The notes beneath the pieces are model-generated. The model did not search any database. It was not told the origin of the DNA and was given only the letters and a program-made list of their open reading frames with translations. 16,042 nt of DNA. Origin: JAFGKK01 sp049684495 (GTDB lineage Bacteria > Chloroflexota > Anaerolineae > Anaerolineales > RBG-16-64-43). A program made the position numbers and the translations under genes. Position 1 is the stretch's first letter. Each line of letters opens with the position of its first letter. The DNA is taken from contig JBAVFZ010000010.1 of the NCBI GenBank assembly GCA_049684495.1, positions 1-16,042 on the forward strand, read 5' to 3'. Below are positions 1 to 7,143 of this stretch, piece by piece.

Positions 1-237
1 GTTATACACATTGTATATATTTTTATTGAACTCATCTGCATGGCTTGTCTCTGCACCATGGATGTTGATCGTACGCCGGCAATCAGGCTTCCAGAACAAG
101 TGGGGCCGCCAGAATACATCCTTTCCATGCCCTTCGCGAGTATCGAAGTAGGGGGCACTCAGTCGAAGAGAGTTCATCTGTCGCCAGGTATTCTGTGTTC
201 GACCGGATTCATAGTAAATGCCCGCACATCTACCCAT
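1..237 (-). CDS. Possible partial reading frame at left edge, unrecognised
   Basis: Reading the minus strand from an ATG at 237, 79 codons run without a stop to base 1, so any gene would continue outside the window. The frame is open upstream to a stop near 310. The peptide is rich in W, Y, F and H (for example WRQMNSLRLSAPYFDTREGH and DVFWRPHLFWKPD) and looks more protein-like than most shadow frames, but I recognise no family. No Shine-Dalgarno sequence precedes the ATG. Codon use includes AGA, CGA, ATA and AAT, unlike the GC-ending codons of the other genes. A plus-strand frame at 40-378 (112 codons) lies in the same codon register on the opposite strand, so at most one of the two is likely real. 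This could be a gene tail, a decayed gene or non-coding DNA. Confidence 0.25.
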   Translation of the reverse strand, partial: MGRCAGIYYESGRTQNTWRQMNSLRLSAPYFDTREGHGKDVFWRPHLFWKPDCRRTINIHGAETSHADEFNKNIYNVYN

Positions 238-579
238 ATGCCCAATGCAAACGATGGAGGAAATAACGGAGTGTGTCTCCCTTCTGCCATGGTCCCAATC
301 AATCTGTCAATACTCGCTGTAATAATTATTGATATCTCATCCGCGGGAAAGGTGCGAATTCATCGGTTCATCGATTGAATCCGAATACGAAAAACCCGTA
401 CGCGAGACAGAGGGGTGGATTCCTAACCGCCGCGTCGGTATTAACCTGCCCAATCACGGAAAATCAGCAGGGAAGATGCGAGGCAAGGCAAACCTACGGG
501 GATAGGCATCGGCAGACTAAGGAAATCAAATCGATCACCCCTTTGTCTTCCAATCGGAAAAAATCTTATCCAGCCCGCT
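238..579. other. AT-richer stretch without a convincing gene
   Basis: Between the edge frame and the lipoprotein stop codon I see no gene I can support. The 3' part of the plus-strand frame 40-378 covers some of it, as does a short frame at 375-665 that runs into the lipoprotein gene and looks like a shadow. On the minus strand, the 40 bases after the lipoprotein stop contain a short T run (about 557-562) but no clear stem before it, so I do not call a terminator. Base composition changes sharply to GC-rich at about 570. Confidence 0.4.
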
Positions 580-2664
580 TCAGACACCCGCCCCCAACTT
601 CAACACCGTCCCCGTATCCGTCACCGCCCACAGCGTCCCGTCGGCGGTGCGGGAAAGCGAAATGATCACGCCGTTGACCGGCGAGGGGACCGTCCCCCAT
701 TCCGATCCGTTCCAGTGCAGCAGCCCGTTCCCCGCCATCCAACCGTCGTCGGGCGCGAGCATGTAAACCGCGTCCATCCACGCCACGCCGTGCGGGAACG
801 GATAGGCGGTCCATTCCGAACCATCCCAGTGCAGGATCACCCCGGGGTTGATCGAGGAAGCGACGTTTTCGGCGATTCCGGCCGCCCACACATCGTCCGC
901 GCTCACCCCATGGACCGCCAACAGCCGGTACGAATCCGGCCAGGTCTGGTAGGTCCACTCCGAACCGTCCCAATGCATGACCAGCATCTGATCGCCGCCG
1001 CCCACCGCCCACCCGTCGTCGGCCGAGGAAAAATGCATCGCGTACAGCGAACAGCGGCAGGGCGGTTTTTTCGCAAACAGCCCGACCGCGCTCCACTCGC
1101 TGCCGTCCCAGTGCATGATCCACGGCTGGCTGAAATCGCCCCCCTCGAGCCCGCCCGCCACCCAGCCGTCGTCCGGCGCGATCAGCGCGAACGCCAGTAA
1201 ACGCGAATACAACGCGTTATCGCCGCGGCCGCGCGCGATATACGGCATCGCCACCGACCACTCGCTTCCGTCCCAGCGCAGGATCTGCCCGCCTTCGCCC
1301 GCCGCCCAGCCGTCGTCGGATGTCAGAAAAGAAACCGCGTTCAGCGTCTGGCCGGTGGGGGAATCCACCGCCATCCATTCCGTCCGGTCCCAGCGCGCGA
1401 GCATCCCGTCCTCGCCCACGCCCCAGGCGTCGCCCCCCGGCTGGAACACCGCCGCCTGCAGCGGAATGCCGACCTTTTCAAACTCGCGGTTCCACGACTC
1501 GCCGTCCCAATGCCAGATCATCCCCGCCCGCGACCGGCCCGGGATCCAGCCGGCCGCCCATGCCTCGCCAACGGCAGGGAAATCAAGCGCCAGGACTTCG
1601 CCGTCCGGTCCATCGCCCGTAAAAGTCGCCCAGTCCTTTCCGTCCCAGCGCAGGACGATATCCCCGCGCTGCCATGACCCGAGAACCCAGCCGTCTTCTC
1701 CTTCCGGATCGAGGACCATCCGGCGCGGATTGGGCGCCATCGAGGAATAGGTCCACCATTCGCCGTTGGCGTAGCGCAGGATTACGCCCTCCGTGCCGTA
1801 CACCCATCCGCTGACATTCGAGGTGAAGACCAATCCGTTCAGATCCTTGTCGGTTGGGGATTCGATCGCGCTCCAGGCGGAGCCGTTCCAATGCAGGATC
1901 ACGCCCCCATCGCCGACCGCCCAACCGGTGGCGGAGGAAACCATCTGGATCGCGTTCAAAACCGGAGTCCGGTTGACGGTGGTCCATTCCTCCCCGTTCC
2001 AGCGGATAAGGTAATACACCGGCTCCAGACCTTCGTTTTCGGAAACGATCCCCCAGCCGTACCTTTCGGTGAGAAAGGACAGATCGATGATGTACCCCAA
2101 CCGGGTGGAATTGGAAAAAATCGACCAAGCGGCGCCGTCCCAGTGCAGCAGGCGGCTGCGGTACCGGAGTTCCCCGGGCGCGACCGCGTACGGCTCATCC
2201 GCGACCGCCCAGGCGTCGTTCGCCCCCAGGACGATCACCCGCCGGATATCGGTTTCCACCGGACTCGCCGCCAGCTCCCAAGTTTCCTCGTTCCGCCTCA
2301 GGATCAGCCCCCGCTCCCCAACCGCCCACCCGTCGCCCGAGGGAAGCATCGCGATATCGAGCAGAACGTGGTGGCAGGGATCGGGCGAACCATCCGGGAC
2401 GCAGCTCCATCGGAACGGGCTGTAAGTCGGCTCGATGGTCGGGGAAGGGATCCAGCCGAGATCGCGCGTCGCGGTCGGGGTGCCGGTTTCAGTAGGCAGC
2501 GGAGATGGAGTCCGGATCGGGCTCGGCGTATCGAAGGCCAATCCGGAATAATCCGGTGTGCGGGGGATCGGCGCGGGCTGTCCGGTTTCATTTAAAAATG
2601 GAATCGTACAGCCGGCCAGAAGGAACAGAAATGCGCATTGGAGGATTCGGCCCGAGCGGGTCAT
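580..2664 (-). CDS. Surface lipoprotein with about 13 W-G beta-propeller-like repeats
   Basis: Predicted secreted lipoprotein of 694 residues; function unknown. The N-terminus MTRSGRILQCAFLFLLAGC has a basic start, a hydrophobic core and a lipobox (LAGC) with lipidation at Cys19. A Pro/Ser/Thr-rich spacer of about 40 residues follows (TPSPIRTPSPLPTETGTPTA), probably lifting the rest off the membrane. The remainder is about 13 repeats built as D-[GAV]-W-x-x-G, a short gap, then hWDGsEW; late copies are nearly identical (HWDGSEW repeatedly). The pattern resembles Kelch/Ycf48/BNR-type beta-propeller blades, which usually bind ligands or proteins, so a binding role is inference. I see no catalytic motif. 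I chose the ATG at 2664; a TTG two codons earlier would add two residues. There is no Shine-Dalgarno, but TATAAA lies 6 bases before the ATG, so the mRNA could be nearly leaderless. It lies downstream of secA but is cut off from it by a terminator. Confidence 0.85.
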   Translation of the reverse strand: MTRSGRILQCAFLFLLAGCTIPFLNETGQPAPIPRTPDYSGLAFDTPSPIRTPSPLPTETGTPTATRDLGWIPSPTIEPTYSPFRWSCVPDGSPDPCHHVLLDIAMLPSGDGWAVGERGLILRRNEETWELAASPVETDIRRVIVLGANDAWAVADEPYAVAPGELRYRSRLLHWDGAAWSIFSNSTRLGYIIDLSFLTERYGWGIVSENEGLEPVYYLIRWNGEEWTTVNRTPVLNAIQMVSSATGWAVGDGGVILHWNGSAWSAIESPTDKDLNGLVFTSNVSGWVYGTEGVILRYANGEWWTYSSMAPNPRRMVLDPEGEDGWVLGSWQRGDIVLRWDGKDWATFTGDGPDGEVLALDFPAVGEAWAAGWIPGRSRAGMIWHWDGESWNREFEKVGIPLQAAVFQPGGDAWGVGEDGMLARWDRTEWMAVDSPTGQTLNAVSFLTSDDGWAAGEGGQILRWDGSEWSVAMPYIARGRGDNALYSRLLAFALIAPDDGWVAGGLEGGDFSQPWIMHWDGSEWSAVGLFAKKPPCRCSLYAMHFSSADDGWAVGGGDQMLVMHWDGSEWTYQTWPDSYRLLAVHGVSADDVWAAGIAENVASSINPGVILHWDGSEWTAYPFPHGVAWMDAVYMLAPDDGWMAGNGLLHWNGSEWGTVPSPVNGVIISLSRTADGTLWAVTDTGTVLKLGAGV

Positions 2665-2683
2665 GCCCAATTTATATCACAAC

Positions 2684-2773
2684 CCCACCCTTCCCTCCCC
2701 AAATCATCGACCGTGAACACTTTACTGAGAAGGAATCCCTCCGATGATTTGGGGAGGGCTAGGGAGGGGTCAG
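2684..2773. repeat. Imperfect inverted repeat upstream of the lipoprotein gene
   Basis: Arms 2693-2709 and 2742-2758 are exact 17-base reverse complements (left arm ccctccccaaatcatcg) around a 32-base loop. Pairing can extend outward, with small bulges, through the CCC/GGG and CCCC/GGGG tracts to about 2684 and 2773. It sits just upstream of the lipoprotein start and would overlap its promoter region. The C/T-rich arm resembles those of the hairpins at 2885-2921 and 14033-14070, which suggests one family of small intergenic palindromes. Confidence 0.7.
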
Positions 2774-2874
2774 GCAATCGGGGGGCCACAAGGCCGAATG
2801 TGGGGAAAGATTCGCGCAGTCGACGTTGATTGACCTAACCTCCCACCCCCAGATCCTATTCCCGATCATTATGT

Positions 2875-2921
2875 AAATAAAAGCCCCTCCCTCCTTCCCG
2901 TCATACGGGAAGGAGGGAGGG
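2875..2921 (-). terminator. Rho-independent terminator of secA
   Basis: Arms 2885-2901 and 2905-2921 are perfect 17-base reverse complements with a 3-base loop (left arm ccctccctccttcccgt). Read on the minus strand, the stem is followed by GC, then TTTTATTT. This is a strong hairpin plus U-tract about 60 bases beyond the secA stop. It should end secA transcription before the lipoprotein gene. The sequence type also matches the C/T-rich palindromes elsewhere in the window, so a repeat element may be serving as terminator. Confidence 0.75.
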
Positions 2922-2983
2922 TAGTTGCTTGCTTCAAAAGTAAAAGGAAGAATCGAAGGGGAGGGAGGATGGGATGGTTCTAT

Positions 2984-5900
2984 TTAATGCCTATGTCTTT
3001 TCTTTTTCCCCGCCACCGGCGCGGAAGGCTCCTCCCCGCCCGATGGCAGCGCCGGAGCGGCACGTGATTCTTCCGGCGCGGGCGCGCCCGAGGAGGGAGG
3101 CGCGTTGCGCAGCGACATGCGGAACAACCGCGAGACCACGCCCGTCCGCACCTGCTGCATCAATGCCTGGAACAGGTCGAAGGCTTTGCTTTTGTATTGC
3201 ACGAGCGGATCGCGCTGGGCGTACGCCTCCAGGCTGACCGAGGTCCGCAATCCTTCCATTTCGGTCAGGTATTCCACCCAGGATTGCCCGATCACGCCGA
3301 GCATCAGTTCCCGGTGGGCCTGGGTGATCACCCGGTCGCCCGCCATCTCGATCGCTTTTCCGCGGGCCCAATCCGGCCACTGCCGGAGCGGACCGTCGAG
3401 CTCCAGGGTCTGCCAGGGTCCGGGGATGTTGGCCCGCATCGATGCCTGAAATTCCGGCGCAAGCGCGGCAAACGTCTGTTCCCCGGTCCGGACCCAGATC
3501 TGGCGCCCCCATTCCACGCGCATCGCGTCGAGCGTCTCGAGCAAGTGATCCTGGATCCGGCCGATGAGCGCCTCGATATCGCGCGCGCCCCCGCCCGCGG
3601 CCAGCTTCGCCGCGAGGTGGACCCACGAGAACTGCGCCGCCGATACCGCGCGGCGCTGGTGCGTCCGCTGGTCAAAGACGGTCTGGGTCTTGAGGGTCAC
3701 GGTCATGAGCAGCCGCACCAGCGGGTTTTCATCCACCGCCTCGCCCCCCGCGGCGCGGATTTGTTCCTCCACGTCCCGCAGGATCCGCACCCGCCGCTGG
3801 GCAAGCGCCTGATCCAACTGATTCCGCAATTGGCCGACCGCCTCGTCGAAATCCGTTTCGGCGGAAGCCGCGTGTTCCGGAACCAGCCCGGTCCGCCGCT
3901 GCAGCCAGGCGGAGGCTTGCGCGGAAGCCCGCACCCAGGCCGCGTCCTCGGCCTGATCCTGCAGGTGCGCGCGCAGACGATGCGCCTGATCCGGCGCAAG
4001 CAGTTCGCGCGGAACCGATTTGACGTCGACCGGTGCGGTCTGGGCAACCGCATCCAGGATCGTGCGCGGAGTCATATCCGTACCCTTCTCGCGCGCCTCG
4101 AGTTCCGCCCCCTCCCACGCCATATCCAGCGCCTCGCGGTTTTCCCGCGCCCAGGCTTTGGCGCGTTCCGAGATTCCGTCCATCGCCTTTCCGAACCCGT
4201 CGCGCAGGTGTTCGGCTTCCTCGTCGAGCGCCTCGCCGATCAATTCGGTGAGCCGCTTCAGCCGCTGGGCGGGGGCCGCTTCCATCAGTTCGTCCAGGAT
4301 AATCCGCACCGGGAAGGACGGATGCGCTTCACCGTCGGAAAAACGCAGGGTCGGCTGGATTTCGTCCAGCCAGGCCATCAGCTTCCACGGGTCTTCCTTT
4401 TCCTTTTCGGCCGTCCGGACGTGGCGGCGGATGTCCTCCGCCAGCATGGCCTGGATATCTTCGCGCAGGTTCTCCTTCTCGAAGATCCGTTCGCGCATGT
4501 CGTAGACTTTGCCGCGCTGCTTGTTCAGCACGTCGTCGTATTCGAGCAGATGCTTGCGGACGTCGAAGTTCGCGCCTTCCACCCTGGATTGGGCCTGTTC
4601 GATCATCCGGCTCACGAGGCCGGATTCCATCGGCACGGCGTCGTCGATGTGCATGCTCTGCATCATCCCCGCCACCTGGTCCCCGCCGAACCGGCGCATC
4701 AGGTCGTCTTCCATCGAGAGGAAGAAGCGCGAGGAACCGGGATCCCCCTGGCGGCCGGCGCGGCCGCGCAGCTGGTTGTCGATCCGGCGCGCCTCGTGGC
4801 GTTCCGAACCGAGCACGTGCAGACCGCCGAGCTCGCGCACCTTCTGTTCTTCGCGCATGTGCTTGCGGAAGAATTCCACTTCCGAGGTGTAGATCCCGAT
4901 CTGTTCGGGGGTGGCGGCTTCAAGCAGGCGCAGCCGCTCGGCATTGATCAGATCGTAGGGATCCTCCACGCCGCCGCGCCGCAGGATGCGGTTGATCGCC
5001 GCCAGGACTTCCTCGGCCAGATCGCCGCCGAGCTTGATGTCGACGCCGCGGCCGGCCATGTTGGTGGCGATCGTCACGGCGCCGTACGCGCCCGCTCCGG
5101 CGATGATCTGGCTTTCCTCGGCGTGCTTCTTGGCGTTAAGCACCTGGTGGGGAATCCCTTTTTGCAGGACCTGCATCAGGCGCGGACGCGATTCCGCCGG
5201 GAGGTTCAGGAGTTCCATCAGCCGGTCGACGTTTGCCGGATCTTCCGGATTAAGCGCGAGGGACAGCGGTTTGGAAACCGTCCGCAGCACGGCCGGCTGA
5301 AGCGTACCCAGCGGTTCGGCCAGCGGCGTCAATTCGTCGACCTGGCGCCCGTCTTCCTCCCGGTTGTGCGCCGTAAACCACGCATCGCGGATCAGCAGGG
5401 TCAGGATCAGCTTGCGCAGCGGTTCCGCCCGCAGCCGCTCGGAAAGGATCTCCGAACGCTCGACCGACGTGGTGCCCATCAGGATCGGCCGGCCCAGCAC
5501 GTTCAATTGGAGGATCTCGGCGCACACCGAGCGGAATTTCGACTCCTCCGTCCGGTAGATGATGTCCTTGAAATCTTTCCGGCGCCAGAATACGGGGGTT
5601 TTCGGATCGGCTTTGTGCGCGAAAAATGTGAACTTGTTGCCGTCTTCCTTGTACGGCGCTTCGATCAGATCGGAATTCCCGCGCGCGGCAAGGTATTCGA
5701 GGTTGGTCGGGATCGGCGTCACGGCCAGCTTGTAAATCTTGTCGAATTCCTCGGCTTCGGTGATTGCCGTGCCGGTCATGCCGGAAAGCTTCGCGTACAG
5801 GCGGAAATAATTTTGCAGGGTGATGGTGGCGTAGGTGACGTTCTCCGGCTGGACCTCCAGCCCTTCCTTCGCCTCCACCGCCTGGTGCAGCCCGTCGGAC

Positions 5901-6985
5901 CAGCGTCGGCCGTGCATCAGGCGGCCGGTGAACTCGTCGACGATCACCACCTGCCCGCCCTGGACAAGATAATCCCGGTTGCGGCGGAAGAGCAGTTCCG
6001 CGCGCAGCGCCTGGGAGAGGTACCCCGCCAGCCGCGCCTGTTCGGGCGTCACGTCCTCCGGCCGGTCCGGGTCGCGCAACGGTTCGCCGAGGATCTCCTC
6101 GATGTGGCTCTCCCCCGCCTCGGTCAGGTTCACCGTCCGGTCGCGCTCGCTGATTTCGTAATCCTCCGGTTTCAGCTGGCGCACGGCCGCGGACATGCGT
6201 TTGTATTCCTGCTGTTCGCCCGAAGCCGGCCCGGAAATGATCAAGGGCGTCCGCGCTTCGTCGATCAGGATGTTGTCGACCTCGTCGACGATCGCATAGT
6301 TGCGGATTCCCTGGACCCGTTCCTCACGCCGCATGGCCAGGTTGTCGCGCAGGTAATCGAATCCGAATTCGTGGTTGGTGCCGTAGGTGATGTCGGCCGC
6401 GTACGCCTGGCGGCGGTCCACCATCCGCATCCGGTCGGCGTCCTCCTGGTTGGATTCCCGTTCGGGGTCGTAGAGGAAGGCTTTGCGCGCGTTGTCGGTG
6501 CGCGACGCCTCCTGCAGCACGCCGACCGTCATCCCGAGCGCGCCGTAAACCGGGCCCATCCAGCGCGCGTCGCGCCGGGCCAGGTAATCGTTGACGGTGA
6601 TCAGATGCGCGCCTTCCCCCGTCAGCGCGTTGAGGTAAAGCGGCAGCGTGGCGACCAGCGTCTTGCCTTCGCCGGTGCGCATCTCCGCCACGCTTCCGAG
6701 ATGCAACACCATCCCGCCGATCATCTGCACGTCGTAGTGGCGCAGGCCGATCGTCCGGCGCGAGGCTTCGCGCACGGCCGCAAACGCCTCGGGCAGCAGG
6801 TCGTCGAGCGTCTCGCCGTCCTCCAGCCGTTTTCGGAACTGGGCGGTCTTTTCCCTGAGAGCCTCGTCGGAAAGCGCCTGGTATTCCGATTCCAAATCGT
6901 TGATCTCGTCGACCAGCTCGGTATAGTGCTCGATATCCTTGCGGTTGGGATCGCCGCCGACGAGTCGGATCAGTGAATTCAGCAT
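2984..6985 (-). CDS. secA: Protein translocase ATPase SecA, expanded form
   Basis: Motor ATPase that pushes unfolded preproteins through SecYEG at the inner membrane. The family signatures are in order: Walker A RTGEGKT (103-109), VNDYLARRDA (131-140), ITYGTNHEFGFDYLRDN (199-215), Walker B VDEVDNILIDEARTPLIISG (233-252), IVDEFTGRLMHGRRWSDGLHQ (start of NBD2 side, 348-368), LSGMTGTA (400-407), TNMAGRGVDIKLGG (641-654), HVLGSERHEARRIDNQLRGR (723-742) and LLEYDDVLNKQR (813-824). The C-terminal helical signature is late and altered: WVEYLTEMEGLR (1236-1247) and YAQRDPLVQYKSKAFDLF (1255-1272). At 1333 residues it is about 400 longer than usual. Extra segments lie at about 429-466, 521-608 and, largest, 850-1220. 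The tail ends KKKRHRH with no CxCxS-type zinc motif. The start is supported by the typical SecA N-terminus; ribosome-binding signal GAGG is weakly placed. Identity is certain; the meaning of the expansions is not known. Confidence 0.97.
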   Translation of the reverse strand: MLNSLIRLVGGDPNRKDIEHYTELVDEINDLESEYQALSDEALREKTAQFRKRLEDGETLDDLLPEAFAAVREASRRTIGLRHYDVQMIGGMVLHLGSVAEMRTGEGKTLVATLPLYLNALTGEGAHLITVNDYLARRDARWMGPVYGALGMTVGVLQEASRTDNARKAFLYDPERESNQEDADRMRMVDRRQAYAADITYGTNHEFGFDYLRDNLAMRREERVQGIRNYAIVDEVDNILIDEARTPLIISGPASGEQQEYKRMSAAVRQLKPEDYEISERDRTVNLTEAGESHIEEILGEPLRDPDRPEDVTPEQARLAGYLSQALRAELLFRRNRDYLVQGGQVVIVDEFTGRLMHGRRWSDGLHQAVEAKEGLEVQPENVTYATITLQNYFRLYAKLSGMTGTAITEAEEFDKIYKLAVTPIPTNLEYLAARGNSDLIEAPYKEDGNKFTFFAHKADPKTPVFWRRKDFKDIIYRTEESKFRSVCAEILQLNVLGRPILMGTTSVERSEILSERLRAEPLRKLILTLLIRDAWFTAHNREEDGRQVDELTPLAEPLGTLQPAVLRTVSKPLSLALNPEDPANVDRLMELLNLPAESRPRLMQVLQKGIPHQVLNAKKHAEESQIIAGAGAYGAVTIATNMAGRGVDIKLGGDLAEEVLAAINRILRRGGVEDPYDLINAERLRLLEAATPEQIGIYTSEVEFFRKHMREEQKVRELGGLHVLGSERHEARRIDNQLRGRAGRQGDPGSSRFFLSMEDDLMRRFGGDQVAGMMQSMHIDDAVPMESGLVSRMIEQAQSRVEGANFDVRKHLLEYDDVLNKQRGKVYDMRERIFEKENLREDIQAMLAEDIRRHVRTAEKEKEDPWKLMAWLDEIQPTLRFSDGEAHPSFPVRIILDELMEAAPAQRLKRLTELIGEALDEEAEHLRDGFGKAMDGISERAKAWARENREALDMAWEGAELEAREKGTDMTPRTILDAVAQTAPVDVKSVPRELLAPDQAHRLRAHLQDQAEDAAWVRASAQASAWLQRRTGLVPEHAASAETDFDEAVGQLRNQLDQALAQRRVRILRDVEEQIRAAGGEAVDENPLVRLLMTVTLKTQTVFDQRTHQRRAVSAAQFSWVHLAAKLAAGGGARDIEALIGRIQDHLLETLDAMRVEWGRQIWVRTGEQTFAALAPEFQASMRANIPGPWQTLELDGPLRQWPDWARGKAIEMAGDRVITQAHRELMLGVIGQSWVEYLTEMEGLRTSVSLEAYAQRDPLVQYKSKAFDLFQALMQQVRTGVVSRLFRMSLRNAPPSSGAPAPEESRAAPALPSGGEEPSAPVAGKKKRHRH

Positions 6986-7034
6986 AAGAGTGTGATTTCC
7001 TCTACTCAGGTTTCATTTCTGAAGACCAATACGT

Positions 7035-7126
7035 ATCCACGAAGGGCACGAAGAGCACGAAGAGCACGAAGAGCACGAATGATATTATGCCGTTTTTCTT
7101 CGTGTCCCTTCGTGTTCTTCGTGGAT
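7035..7126. repeat. Inverted repeat with a 9-base tandem tract between prs and secA
   Basis: The outer ends atccacgaag (from 7035) and cttcgtggat (to 7126) are reverse complements, and much of the interior pairs as well. The left arm contains about four and a half copies of a 9-base unit, cacgaaggg once then cacgaagag three times (7038-7079). The right arm has ttcgtg units with different spacing. The ends differ from those of the 15969-16041 repeat mainly by A/G changes, so the two probably belong to one family. It fills most of the 158-base gap between the prs stop and the secA start. I see no clear promoter there. Confidence 0.75.
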
Positions 7127-7143
7127 TCTAATCTGCCGCCCCT

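Noticed and set aside
3197..6976. A 1259-codon plus-strand open frame antisense to secA
   Set aside because: It mirrors secA, whose motifs are unmistakable. Long antisense frames are common in GC-rich genes, and its His/Arg/Pro/Gln-rich product resembles no family.
7038..7079. CRISPR-like array
   Set aside because: The 9-base units are direct tandem repeats without spacers; this is a simple tandem tract within an inverted repeat.
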